From positions 1,426,001-1,490,000 of the forward strand of contig JAHEWK010000017.1 in NCBI GenBank assembly GCA_020740775.1: a DNA stretch of 64,000 nt, read 5' to 3'. The notes beneath the pieces are model-generated. The model ran no database searches. It had not been told where the DNA came from and worked only from the letters and a program-made list of their open reading frames with translations. Below, in pieces: positions 21,061 to 33,464 of the stretch. A program made the translations under genes and the position numbers. Position 1 is the stretch's first letter, and each line of letters starts with the position of its first letter. This DNA comes from Ilyonectria destructans. Its lineage: Eukaryota > Ascomycota > Sordariomycetes > Hypocreales > Nectriaceae.

Positions 21061-22720
21061 TTGTGCCACTCCTAACTTCTTTGGATTCTATATAATCTAA
21101 TAGCTTTGATTTAAGTTTAATTTTTCTAAATTTTTAATTATATAATATTTTACTATTAATTTTAATATACTTGAAATTTTAAATAGATTCTGCTAGACTG
21201 TAATTTATATAGTCTATATCTATCTAGTTAATAAGTTAATTATATAGATAACTTAAGAAAACTCTATACTATTTTATAAGAAGACTATTATTAAAATTGC
21301 TATTATTATTATTATTATTATTTAGTATACGCTATTTTACCTATATCTAGGTCTATAGAACCTCTACTATATAATTCAGAAAGGAAAAGCCTTTTAACTA
21401 CAGCTGTAGTTATAAGATGAAAACCCTTGGGGGGTCTCTGCGTTGGAGTCCCGGCGGCCAGGCTCGGTCTCCAAAAATTGCTATTCATTATTATACTAAT
21501 ATAATTTTTATAAAGAAATATATATTATTATTCAAAATAAAATAAAAATAATTTTAGTAGAAAAAATAGCTAGCTGCTAGTTTTTATAGCAGTAAAGAAA
21601 CATATTTTAATTATATTTATCAAAACTATTAAAAAAGAGTATATTTATAGTTAACTATAAAGTTATTTATAACTATATTGGCTTTTTATAAAAAATACTA
21701 TATTAAATATTCTAAGATATTAATTTTAAAGATTTAAATGTAGTAATTTAAAAAATAATTATCTAAAGCTATAGTATAAAATTCTAAAAGTTATTTATAT
21801 TAATATTAAACTGAATATCTTAAGAATAGAAAACTTAAGAACTTTAAAGCAAAAAAAAAAAGTTTCTTTTTAATTTTACTTAATATTATTTTAACAGCAG
21901 AAAGAGATATAACTAATACCCAACTTAATAACCTTACTTTATAGAAGATATAAAGAAAAATATTATATAGATATCTTATAAGGTCAGCCTAAAGCTGTAT
22001 CAGACTATATATATATAGTTTGATAGATTTATATTTTAGCCCTCTTAATAGAGAAGTATCTTATTAGATAATTTATTTATAAATACTATAAAAGAAATAT
22101 TATAAAATATCTTTTAAATTAAAAAGTAATAAAATATTAAAAGTTATTTTCTAATGTTAAGAGGCTAATTTCTCTTTTTATCATTATTGAATTTTTTTTA
22201 TTTTTTTTTATAATTATAATAATTATTTATTAAATCTTATAAGATTATATTAATATAAACTAAAAACTTCTTAATTACTTTTTATATTAATATGATATTA
22301 AACTTATTTATAATGTTAAGAATATAAAAAAAAGGTTTAATTATTTTTTATTTTCTTAAAACTATAGAACTTTTAGTCTATTAAGATTCTTTTTAAATGG
22401 AATTTATTTTTTAAGTATTTAATAGAAGATTATATTAACTATTTTTTAATTATATTTTTGAATAATATTAATAGATTTAATATATAGAGAACTTAGCTTA
22501 TTTATATTAGAAAAGGTTATTTTATTAATATTAATTGAAAATTTTAAAATTAAATAGTTAATCTAAAAGTAGTAGAATTTTTTTTTTTAATTTAATAAGT
22601 TTTTATATTGTATAGAGATAATATAAATAATAGCTAGTTAGACATAAAAAAGAGAATTATAAAGTTAAATTTTTAGAATTTTAATAAGATTTCTTTTTAA
22701 ATTAAAAAGATTAATAACTA

Positions 22721-23162
22721 ACGTGCTTGATAAGCGAGTGCAACAAACAAGTGAGTGCAACACTTATACTGTACAGCTAAAAGAGCAAACTTTAAATTTT
22801 CTAAAATAGGCTATATAATTTATAAAAATATAAAAAAATTAGGTTTATATATTTAACTAAAAAGAAAGCTACATAGTATTTTTTTAGATTTCTAAAAGAT
22901 TTCCTTTATATAAATATAGCTAATTATACAGTGCGAATAAGATTTTTTTAATTAAGCTTATAAGGAACTTTTTTTAAAAGTCTATAAAAAGTTTATATTT
23001 AATATTTTATTTATAATAAATCTTATATTAAAGTTTCAGCTATTTTAAGTTTATTTTAAATTTTAGAGAACTTTTTAAAGAAATTAGATTTTAAAGTGTA
23101 AATACTAAGAAATCCTAAAGTGTTGCACTCACTTGTTTGTTGCACTCGCTTATCAAGTACGT
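22721..23162. mobile_element. Pogo/Fot-type MITE, 442 bp, TA duplication
   Basis: Bounded by TA (22719-22720, 23163-23164). Terminal inverted repeats of about 43 bp start ACGTGCTTGATAAGCGAGTG and contain a subterminal motif twice (GCGAGTGCAACA, GTGAGTGCAACA). The interior is AT-rich and non-coding and carries ACTGTACAGCTAAAAG, shared with the MITE at 27231-27665. The overall plan (ACGT start, duplicated GTGAG-type motif, TA target) matches the Fot elements at 33465 and 47378, which suggests Fot-like transposases mobilised it. Confidence 0.8.
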
Positions 23163-24539
23163 TAGTAGCTTTAAAATCTTCTTAATATATTTAAAAAGAA
23201 AAGTTTAAATAATTATTTTTTAACTTGATAATAAGACTTTCTATTAGCTATAGATATAATTAATATAATTACACTAATAGTATTTTATTTTATTTAAATA
23301 ATAAAAATCTCACTAAAAGAATATGTTATAGTTAATATTAATAGATAGATAATTCTAATATGTATAATGTCTAGCTTTAATAATATACAACAAGTTTAAT
23401 AGTAGCTATATTATTTTAATTATTATTATTTTAACTATAGTAATAATTTTACTAATTTTACTATTAAGATTTAATTTAGCTATAATTTTAATTTTATTAA
23501 AAAAGCTTAAAATACTAACTTAATTTATTATATTTTTCTAAATAATTAGAACGTTAAATTATATTTGTTATCTACTTTTAAAAAATAGTCTTTCTACTTA
23601 TAAATATTATAATATTATTTAATATTATTATATATTTAATATTATTTCCTTCTATTTTTCTTTTTATATGTGTTATCTTGTTTACCTTTTTAATATTAAA
23701 GTTTATTAATATCTTAAAAAGAAATAATATACCATTTTTATAGACTTTCTTATTACTAGCAGTATATAGATATTTTAATATAACTTTCTCAATTAATAAA
23801 ATTAGCTATATAGTATTATATTTAGGATATATTATATATATTGTAAATGTAAAAAATTTAATATATATTATTTAATCTTAAGCTTATTTTACAATATCTA
23901 TATTAAGTTACTAAGAATTTTAAAAGCTACTATTTCTTAAGTTTTTATAATAAAATACTATTATATTCTTTTAAAAAGAAATCTTTATTTAATTTAAGAT
24001 AAATTACATGTTTTAAGCAGCTTAATATAAACTGTTATTTTATATACATAATCTATTTTTAAAAAATTATTAGTATAATATTATTATATTAAAAAGCTTT
24101 TAAGTTTTAAAAAGAATAAATTATAAATATATCTATACAGCTTATATTCCCCTCTTTAAGTATAATGTTAAGCTTATTAATAAACTATAAGTAATGTTTT
24201 ATCTTAAATTTATATTGATATTTAATCAGCATAGTTTTCTTCTATATTAGAAGTGCCTATTTTAAAAAGAATCTTAATAAATTAAAAAATCTATAGTTTT
24301 AAAGAAATTAAAAACAGACTAATTTTTTTTCCTTAATATTATATTAATATAAAAATAATCAAAATACGTTAAGTTTATATTAATATAGTTTTATAAGATT
24401 TAATAGATAATTATAGTAATTATAATAAAAATGAAAGAAATTAAATAATTATAAAAAAGAAGTTCTCTTAATAAAAAAACTTAATATTTAAATTTACTAT
24501 ATTTTTATTATATATATTATAGCTACTAAAGTCTAAGTT

Positions 24540-24752
24540 TAAGTTTTTACGCTGCTTTTTTTCTATCTATTGGAATTCTATTTAACTTTTTCACTCTATG
24601 GCTATTTTAATTTTTATATCTAAAGAGAAGTTATAAATCCCACAACTTAACCTCTAGAATACCTTAAAATCCCCAATATCTATATTAACCTAAGTTATTT
24701 AAATTTACTCTCTCTAGCACTCTAGCTAGCTAGCTATTATCTATACTATCTC
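24540..24752 (+). repeat. RIP-decayed repeat copy (partner 42700-42955)
   Basis: A direct repeat pair: GTTATAAATCCCACAAC and the following 150 bp at about 24630 correspond to GTTATAAATCCTACAACCC at about 42828, with mainly C/T and G/A differences. The family is unknown; probably part of a larger retroelement. Confidence 0.5.
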
Positions 24753-25404
24753 TATGCTAGAGGCCGAGGACGAAGTGGCAGGGGCGCGTGCGGGGGTCGA
24801 GGCGGTACCGACGCGAGCACGAGTCTGGGAACCAGCGCCGAAACCGATTGCCCGAAGACCACTGGAACAAGCAGCAGAAAGGGAGGCCTTGGCAGCAATG
24901 GTCTCCTAGGCGGGGTCAGCACGAGCTCGAAACGATGGCCAGTTGACATACAGCAGAAGTGGGGTTGGCCTCGTGAGCCGCCTCGGCAGCCTGGCGCAGG
25001 GCAACAACTGGACGGACGGCGGCGCGTTGCTCGGGGTCGAGGATCTATCGAGGTTAACACGTGAGGAGGTCGAGGCGAGGATCTAAAAGACATACCCAGA
25101 GGCAAGGAGCCTTCGAGTGACGGCACTAGAGACACTTGGACGAAGAACTTTCTGGGAGAAGTCAGAAACCGAGGCGAACCCGGGACGATATCGACTTACC
25201 GGGGTCTAGACCACAAACATGGTCGATAACCCCATGGGCGAGACGCGACAAACACTTCTGGCAAGGCACGGGACTGCATCGGTTAGACATCGCCGCGAGC
25301 CCGAGGCGATAGACCACTTGTGCTTCATTGAGGATCGAAGCGTCGTACTCCGGGGGAGGGACGCCGCGAGCACGCTTGCGGGGAGTGCCACTTCCTGACG
25401 ACAT
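24752..25404 (-). pseudogene. Decayed fungal cysteine-rich protein gene in a GC island
   Basis: The minus strand starts MSSGSGTPRKRARGVPPPEY and has PCQKCLSRLAHGVIDHVC, ending at a GTAAGT donor near 25199. After an acceptor (TCCCAG, near 25155) a frame reads SSSSKCL, a TAG, then CRHSKAPC. Together this gives C-x2-C-x12-C ... C-x2-C-x5-C, a two-part cysteine motif of a multi-copy fungal family I know only as uncharacterised. A further piece reads ILDPEQRAAVRPVVALRQAA. The stop inside the second cysteine pair (TAG, one C-to-T step from CAG) inactivates it. The island at 24740-25640 is strikingly GC-rich compared with the surrounding isochore. Confidence 0.45.
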
Positions 25405-25468
25405 CTAGACGTGGTCAGGCCGAAGCCGAGGAGGGATATAGAAGGGCTCGAGGCGACTCCGCCTCGAG

Positions 25469-25562
25469 ATAGGATAGGCCTACGGTGAGAGTAGGCATGA
25501 GTCGGCTGAGGAGCCGATCTTGGTCTGAAGGCGCGTGAAGTTTTTCGGTGGAGGGAGGTTTT
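25469..25562 (+). repeat. GC-rich copy of a repeat; RIP-mutated copy at 26460-26735
   Basis: The sequence GATAGGATAGGCCTACGGTG through GGGAGGTTTT matches 26460-26502 plus 26679-26735, where the same positions read with G-to-A and C-to-T changes. Here CTGAG occurs once (25506-25510); in the other copy it is duplicated around an insertion. This copy is therefore the unoccupied version of that insertion site. Confidence 0.7.
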
Positions 25563-25821
25563 ATCTGGCTAGAGATAGACGAAGTCGACTCGATATCGGC
25601 TAGACCTACACAGTTCCTACCCTAGATACTGTTGATATTCTAGATAATCAGTACTGGTTAAAGAGAGTAAGAATAAATAATAATAATTAAATTTTATAAA
25701 TTTATACCAATATAAAATTAAAATATTTTAATTACTTTTATATTGATATAATATTAAAAATAAAATAAAATAAACTAAATACTTAATATATTTCTAATTT
25801 CTTTAAAACTATAGACCTTTC

Positions 25822-26060
25822 CAGGGTTGGTAAATTCGTTAGTAGTTAATCGTTAATCGTTAATTAACTACTAACTAATTAGTTTTAGTCAGTAATTTCT
25901 AATAACGAATTAGTTTTAGTCTTAGTAACGAAATTTTTTTGACTAGTAACGAATAGTTAGTCATTTTCTAGCTTTCGTTTCTAAGACTAAAACTAATTCG
26001 TTAATAGTTAATTAGTTAGTAACTCTAGTAACGAATTCGTTACTAGAGAGTTATAGAATA
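25822..26060 (-). repeat. Right terminus of a hAT-A element (reverse orientation)
   Basis: Begins CAGGGTTGGTAAATTCGTTA, the reverse complement of the hAT-A right end seen at 47062, and stays similar for about 235 bp through a 26-bp perfect palindrome (26023-26048, centred on GAATTC). It then breaks off. The 8 bp outside, GACCTTTC (25814-25821), is the reverse complement of GAAAGGTC outside the hAT-A left end at 43140, so both ends come from one insertion. Confidence 0.7.
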
Positions 26061-26502
26061 GAATTATACTAATTAAATATTAATATAAATTTAAAATAAG
26101 AAATTACTTATAGTTTATTAATAAGCTTAATATTATACTTAGAAAGAAAAATAAAAGCTATATAAATATATCTATAAAGAGTTCTACTATTAGATAATAT
26201 CTAGTTAAGATTAGACTGCAGCTAGGTTAATATATAAGTAAAAAAGAAAAAAGTTAAGATTTATTTTTAAATTAAGATTTATTTTTTAAAAAATTTAAAA
26301 AATGAAAACAAATAATAATTATATATCCTGGTAACTATAAGTTAAAACTAAAAGTCTAATACTCAGTCGCTAGGTATAATTTATAATAAAGTTAAACTAG
26401 AAAGCTTAAAATAGAAAGAGAGATAGAAAGAAAAACAAATCAAAATAAGTCTATCTTAAGATAGAATAGACCTACAGTAAGAGTAGGTATAAGTCAGCTG
26501 AG

Positions 26503-26678
26503 TGATGCGGATATACCGCGGAGGTCACATAAAGTGAGGTTGTCATGTAGATGTAGAAAGATGGATGACGAGCTAAGACTACAGTTGAGGACGGGAGCAT
26601 AAGGTCTCCTTCCTCACGTGATGTTACATATAATGCCAGTCTTAAGCACCAGGCCCAAGACTGGTTTTTCACGTATCA
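26503..26678. mobile_element. Small solo LTR-like insertion, 176 bp, 5-bp duplication CTGAG
   Basis: Starts TGATGCG and ends CGTATCA (TG...CA, 7-bp inverted ends with one mismatch), flanked by CTGAG at 26498-26502 and 26679-26683. The related copy at 25469-25562 has a single uninterrupted CTGAG, a paralogous empty site. The insert has normal GC, while the repeat it sits in is RIP-mutated. Confidence 0.8.
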
Positions 26679-26734
26679 CTGAGGAGCTGATTTTGGTCTG
26701 AAGGTATATAATAGTTTTAGTTAAGGGAGGTTTT

Positions 26735-26988
26735 TGTGACGATCGGTCTTCTACATTAGGCTCGTGAGTCTAGGGTAGGGGATGATCCTGGTGGGTTTAT
26801 GTTTACAATGGATCGGGCGGGTCAAGACTTAAACAAGCTTGTCACGTCTGGTAATGGTAGAGTCAAAGGTACTCAATGTAACCAAGTTGTATTGATAGCT
26901 GAGGAGCCGCCCATACTAGATGTGCACTTCTCAGTTGACTATATACTAGGGGGATCATACGGATCACTGGTGATCCTTTCCCTGGAGT
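26735..26988 (+). other. GC-normal island, origin unknown
   Basis: About 250 bp of normal composition between a RIP-mutated repeat and the left end of hAT-A copy 1. A frame at 26799-26988 runs into the transposon and is not convincing. It may be a piece of unique host DNA or of an undecayed element. Confidence 0.4.
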
Positions 26989-27230
26989 CAGGGTTGGTAT
27001 TCGTAACTAATTCGTTAATTACCTCTCTGAAGATTAACGAATTCGTTAATTAAGTCTTTAACTATTAACGAATAAAATTTCGTTAATTTATAATTAGTTA
27101 ATAGTAACTATTAACGAATAGAAATTCGTTAATTTATATACTAACTATTAACGAAAATATTAACGAAAATATTAACGAAAACTAATTAGTTACTACTAAC
27201 TAATTAAAAAATAACTATATAAAATTATTA

Positions 27231-27665
27231 ACGTGTATGATAAGCGAGCCGGTAAGACAAGCGAGCCGGTCAGTAAGATTTACACCTTAAATCGCGATTT
27301 TAAAAAAACTCTTAAATATTTAAACAAAACCTAAAATAGCTAAGAACTTAGAAGTGGGTTAATGAAGTAGTAAATTGTATAAAAAATCTTTTTTAGATTT
27401 CTTATATCTTTTTTTATAGAGTTACTAAGAAAAAGCTTATTTACACTGTCTTTTTTCTTATTTTTATATATAATCAGCTGAATAAATTAATTAAAAGTCT
27501 AAGAAAAATATAATATTATGACTTTTTTTCTAAAGAATCTAAGATTAATTTCTTAAAAATATACTAATTAAATAGCCCGTTTTAGAAAATTTAAAATTTA
27601 CACTTTTAGCTGTACAGTATAATTGACTGGCTCGCTTGTTTGACCGGCTCGCTTATCATATACGT
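27231..27665. mobile_element. Pogo/Fot-type MITE, 435 bp, nested in hAT-A
   Basis: Bounded by TA (27229-27230, 27666-27667). Ends start ACGTGTATGATAAGCGAGCC / ACGTATATGATAAGCGAGCC and include a second GCGAGCCGGTC/GCGAGCCAGTC motif, very like the Fot ends. It shares the interior ACTGTACAGCTAAAAG with the MITE at 22721-23162, so both belong to one family. No coding capacity. Confidence 0.8.
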
Positions 27666-27667
27666 TA

Positions 27668-27880
27668 TATAAAATAGATATATAAAATAAAATAGTAAAT
27701 AGATAATTATATAGAATAGATATTTAAAATAGATATATAAAATAGAATAGATATATAAAATAAAATAGATATATAAAATAGAATAGATATATAAAATAGA
27801 ATAGATAACTTATATAAAATAGAATAGATATATAAAATAAAATAGATATTTAAAATGGATATATAAAATAGATGTATAAA
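27668..27880. repeat. Tandem repeat, ~16-18 bp unit (AATAGATATATAAAAT)
   Basis: About a dozen imperfect units in the 5' region of hAT-A copy 1. Copy 2 has only a few units at 43316-43378, so the array length varies between copies. A second small array, TTTCAAAGCAATTAA three times, is at about 28022-28066. Confidence 0.7.
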
Positions 27881-28192
27881 AATAACTAAATCTATAATTT
27901 AAAATTACTAAGTAAATTTTTTATATAACTTAGAATTTAATATAATATAGAAAAAAATCCTATATCGGATAATTAATATTCAGACATATATAAATAGTAT
28001 ATATATTTTTAAAGTAACCGATTTCAAAGCAATTAATTTCAAAGCAATTAATTTCAAAGCAATAGATTTTCTTATATGTAATATTCTGATATCCTATCTA
28101 TTTAATATTATAACTATCAATTCAATCAACCTATTATTCTATCCTATTATCTAAATACCCCAATTACACTATTTTCTTCATTTTTATTTAAA

Positions 28193-31062
28193 ATGGCTTC
28201 TTCTAGCTATAATGAAAGCCTTGATGAATCTCAAGACCCTCTTCAAGAAGAATATTATTCTGAATTTGAAAATAATACTCAGCCTTTTAATAGGGAAACA
28301 TCTTCTATTTTAGAAGAATCTTCTTCTTCTAATTTACCTTCCAATCCTATTAAATCCCCTTATAATAGGATTAAATATGCCCTAGACCCTCCGAATAAGA
28401 CTAAAATCTATATTTTTGAAGAGGGTCTTTTTACTAGGGAATTACTTCCTATTAATCCTGCTATGAATAGCCAGATTTTAATATCCTGTACAAGGTATAT
28501 TTATTTCCTATTTCCTATTTCCTATTTCTATTTCTATTTTTACTATTATAAATACTGATATTCTATTAGCTGTAAATATCAAAATATTGATACTATTAAA
28601 GGGTTTAAATCATCTAATTATGCCCGTCACTATCAATATAAGCATTCAGCAATTGCTTATAATAAGGAAGCTGAAAAGACTAAAAAAAGAAGTTAGTTAT
28701 TTATCTATTTCTACTATTTATTTTACTAATATTCCTTAGAAAGCAATTTAAGCCCAAAAAGCTCTGAACCTTTTAACTTTAATTTAACTAAAAGAATAAG
28801 GCCTAATTCTTTATTTCTTTTACTGAAGAAGATGCTTCAAATAAGATCCTTTATTTTCTTCTTGAAAATAATCTATCTTTTAGAGTTATTAACTCTTTAT
28901 CTTTTCAAGACTTATTATCCTTTGGTTAGTATTTTTTTTACTATTAAAATACTAAGCTTAATATACTAATTTACTATATTATAGATCTGGACCAATTATC
29001 AATAGGCATAAAATTAAAGAGATTTTAAATAAGACCTTTAATTCTAGCCTATTAGAATTAAATACCCAGCTAGCAGCTAATATTAAAAGTGAAGGGACTT
29101 TTTTCTTAACCTTTGATATTTGGACTGCTAGCAACCAGATTTCTTATTAGGGATTATCCTTATTTATATTGATTCAGCTTTTAAATTACATTATAAGCTA
29201 ATTGGTTAGTATTTTCTATTTCTATATTCTATTTTATATACTAATTAATTAGATATAAGATTTCCTAAGCTTAATGAAAGTCATACTGGAATATATCCTT
29301 TTAATGAATTTATTAAATTCTAAAGCCTTATTCTAATATAGATTTTCAGTCTATTCTTAGGTTAGTATTTCTTTTATTTTTTTTATTTAATAAGCTAATA
29401 TAAATTACAGTATTACTAGGGATAATGCAGCAAATAATAATATATTTATTAAGACCTTTAATATTGCTTATTTAAGTAATCTTAAAGTTACCTTTTTAAA
29501 TGATATTGGCTGTATTGTATATATAATTAATATTATTGTGCAGACTATTTTAAAGAACTATCTTTGTAATCCTTCTTTAGAACATAGGTTATTAAATTAT
29601 ATTGATATATGAAGAGGATAAAGAAATTGAGCCTGAAGGGCCTTCTTTTAACGGTATATTTATTTCCTATTTCCGATTTCTATTTCTATTTTCTATTTTT
29701 ATTATTAAAAACTACTAATATTTAATTAGCCCTTAAAGCTGTATAAGACAGACTATAACTATTTTAAAATATACTAAGGAAGCTAAAAAGCTTCTAGAGG
29801 AAGGTATTTTAAAATATTAAAAAGAAGACAAATTAGCCTCTAAAAAATCCTCTATTCCTCTTGATATTTATATTCTTTTTTATTAGTATATAAAGAATAT
29901 ATAACTAATTATTATTATTTATAGATAATATAATAAGGTGGAATTCAACCTATTATATACTTAGTTCAGTATTAGAGCTAAAAGATTCTTTATTTTATAT
30001 TATGAGAAATAACTCTAATACTGAATTTAGAAGGAATGTTTTCTCTAATTCTGATTGGGCAGGAATAGAGCAATTAACAAGGATTTTTAAGGTTTTCTTA
30101 AGCCTTCTATTAAATTATAAGGCCAGATTTATATTACTATTTCTAAAGGTTTATTTATTATATATATATTAGATATATAATAAGCTAGAGAAATTAAATA
30201 GTGATTTTCTAAATGGTTAGAATTCTAAAGTAAGTTATTTATTCCATTTTTTAATTTAATCCTAATTTTAATTATAGGAAGCCTTTTTTTCTAATTTTTC
30301 TATAGCTATATAAAGTGGCTTAGAAAAACTAGAAAATATTTTCCTAGGAAAATAACAGCTTCTAATATTAAAAACCTAAAACCCTTGATTTTAGGAATTA
30401 TTTTAGACCTTACGTTTAAATTAATTCACTTTAAAAAAGGGGGGGGCTTCATATTTACAAATATCTAATGATGTTATTAGTATTTTTAAAAGTGAATATA
30501 ATAGGTAAGTTATTTCCTTTTTTATTATATATAATATGAATATTTTATAGGCTTAAAAGGGAAAGGGGAGGCTTAAATACTGATTTATCCTTTGATGAAT
30601 TAAACGAGGATATTTATAGTGCTGAATCCCCTGAAGCTTCTAATTCAGATTCTGATAAGGAACTCTATATATCTTCTAATGAGACTATATAAGAATATTC
30701 TTCTTATCTTAATGAAGAAGTTGTTCCTAGAAAGGTAATTATTTTTCCTTATTAGCTTATTTTTTCCTATTATTTTATTTTTCCTTATTATTTTACTAAT
30801 ACTTTATTAGACTAATATGCTAGATTATTGGAAATCTAATGCAGCTAGATTTCCTATATTACGTACATTAGCTAGGCGTTATTTAGCAATTCCTGCTACT
30901 TCTGCTGCTATAGAAGGGGCTTTTTCTATTAGTAATAATATTATTACTAAAAGTAGAAATAAGCTCGATCCTGAGACTATTAAGCAGTTACCTTTTTTAA
31001 AGAGCTGGAAATTTTCAAGTCTTAGTGATTTAAATAAGGAATTAGAAGATAATAGTGAATAA
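28193..31062 (+). pseudogene. hAT-A transposase, multi-exon, decayed
   Basis: The start MASSSYNESLDESQDPLQEE (ATG at 28193) matches copy 2. Exon 1 ends ...ISCTR at a GTATAT donor. The next piece reads FKSSNYARHYQYKH, a BED-type zinc-finger remainder. Middle exons are interrupted by stops. The last exon (30817-31062) has the C-terminal hAT dimerisation domain: RRYLAIPATSAAIEGAFSIS, then NNIITKSRNKLDPETIKQL. Introns are short with GTAAGT/GTTAGT-type donors and TAG acceptors. Stops (for example near 29133 and 30175) make it non-functional. Confidence 0.65.
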
Positions 31063-31654
31063 TTTTAGTTTTATTAATATTAGGTTAATTTAATAATATA
31101 AATATGTTATCTATTTAATTTCCTTATTTACCTTATTTACTATATTTTCTTACTTTATCTTATTTACTGTAATTCCTTAATTTCCTATTAAAAGTATCTA
31201 TTCTATTTAAACTTCTTAAATTATTAACTATATTTATAGTCTTATTCCAGATAGATTATGTTATATCTATCTTATCTATGTCTTAATCTCTAACTTCTTC
31301 TAGATAGTTCTTTTATAATATATCTTTAGTATTACTACTTAAAGACTCTATATCTCTAGATAAATATTTAAATCCTTATCTTAAACTTGATCTATTTTAA
31401 TTTTAATAGATTACCGACCCTAAGTAGTATACTACTATCTGGTTTATTATTACTCTTTATTAAGCTACTAAGGCAGCTTATAATATAAACTCTAATTCCT
31501 CTATATATTAACTATATCTTATCTTAAACCTATATTAACTCTATCTAAATGACTATTGCTGTCCGGCCTGCTCTGTCTGCTGCCTGTGCTTATAGTCTTC
31601 AGGCTATTAGTTATAGTACTAGTTCTTAGTTTTAAGTTTATATCAGTGCTGACT

Positions 31655-31795
31655 CAGAAATGCCTCGACCGATAGGTAGGGACATCGAGCAGAACACACA
31701 TACCACAGAGAATAGAGCGAGGAGTTCCCTCGTTGATCCAATTGACTATTGGCTGCGTCGTGGAATAACCAGGCCGCACAACTGTCTCGCCATAT
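31655..31795 (+). other. GC-normal island within AT-rich DNA
   Basis: About 140 bp of normal composition starting TGCCTCGACCGATAGG and ending CTGTCTCGCCA. It has TG...CA ends like the small LTRs, but no matching flanking duplication was found, so I do not call it an LTR. Confidence 0.4.
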
Positions 31796-33464
31796 ATATT
31801 TATTTATCATTCCTACTCTTTTTAATTAGTACTAATTATCCAGAGTATTAATTACATTTAGAGTAGGAACTATATAGATTTAGTTAAAATTAAGCTAATT
31901 TCTTCTTTTTATTTTTAAGATAAATCTTAACTTAATTTTATATTTTAAATCTCTTTTTTTTTTTAATAATTTAATTTTAACCCAATTTTAATTAGATATT
32001 ATTTGGTCGTAAACCTTTTTATAAGTTTATCTATATAGCTTTTATTTCTCTTTTTAAGTATAATAGTAAATTTATTAATAAATTATAGGGGAGTTCCTAT
32101 TTTAAATTTATATTAATATTTAATTAGTATAATTTTATTCTATATTAGAATTATGTATTCTATATAAACTTTAGAGTTATTAATTATATTTATAGTTTTA
32201 TTTTAAGTAGATTATCTTATATCTATTGTATATCTTTAGATGAATATTTAAGTTTATATTTTAAATTTAATTTAATTTAATCTTAATAAATTATCAATTT
32301 TAAGTAGTATATTACTATTCAGTGTATTATTACATTTAATTAAGCTATTAAAGCAGTTTATAATATAAACTTTAATTTCTCTCTATATATTAACTGTATT
32401 TTATTTTAAATTTATATTAACTCTACTCAAGAGATTGCTATTCATACTTATAGTTTTTAGGCTATCAAATATAGTTTTAATGTTTAATTTCAAGTTTATA
32501 TTAGAATTATTTCAATCTTTAATATTTATTTTACTATAGCTATATTCTGCTTTTTAATTTTTAATTTACTTAGGAATTCTTGTATTGTATTTTATTTATT
32601 TTTATCTCATAGTATTTTTAATTTTATAGCTATCATAACTGTATTTAATATTTATAAAGTTAAGTTGGCTAAATAATAAGATTATTATAAATTAATTTTT
32701 ACCTTAAGCTTTAATTTAATTCTTTTAATTTTAACTCTACTATCTGCAGTTGATAATCTTACTATCTGTAGTTAATAATCTTACTGTTTATAAATAATAA
32801 TTTTAAGATAGAAATATTATTTTAAATAATAAGATATAGAAGAAATATCTTTTATTATTAAGACGCTAACTTTTCTTTTATATTTATCTAATCTTTTTAA
32901 CTTCTATTATAACTATAATTATCTATTAAATTTTATAAAACTATACTCATATAAGTTTAAGATATCTTAATTATCTCTTATGTTAATATAATATTAAATA
33001 TTAATATAATACTAAAAGTAAAATAAAGAGAATTAAATACTTAGTATATCTCGAATTTCTTTAAACTATAGGCTTTTTAATCTATTAAAGTTCCCTTTAA
33101 ATAGAGCCTATTCTCTAAGTATTTAATAAAAGATTATGTTAGCTATCTCTAGCTATAATCTCTTTATTAATAATACTAATAGATTTAATATTTAGAAAAA
33201 TCAGATTATTTATATTTATCTATTATCTATCTAAATAAAGAAAGCTACTCTATTAATATTAGCTAAGGTTTTTACAATTAAATAGCTAATTTAAAAATAG
33301 TAGAAGTTTATTAATACTATTAGCAGAAAGATATTTATAAAAGTTAGTCTTACTAAAGTAATATATGAGAGTCTAAAACTAGATATATATATATTATAAA
33401 GTATTTACTTAATAAATACTAACATTGCACTTATTAAATAGAGTTATAGATACTATATTATATA

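Larger units (their letters stand above)
26989..31062 (+). mobile_element. hAT-A transposon, copy 1 (decayed, right end not found)
   Basis: Starts CAGGGTTGGTATTCGTAACT, a typical hAT terminus, followed by about 240 bp full of TTAACGAA/TTCGTTAA subterminal repeats. A pogo-type MITE (27231-27665) is nested in this terminus. Copy 2 at 43140-47062 is the closest relative and shows where the right end should be; here the sequence after the last exon drifts into AT-rich DNA. The outside octamer is CCTGGAGT, with no partner found. Confidence 0.75.

Noticed and set aside
26799..27053. 84-residue frame starting MFTMDRAGQDLNKL.
   Set aside because: It runs across the left border of hAT-A into the terminal repeats, so it cannot be an old gene, and no domain is visible.
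31655..31795. Third small LTR with TG...CA ends.
   Set aside because: The flanking five bases do not match (AGAAA and TATAT), so there is no target duplication to support it.
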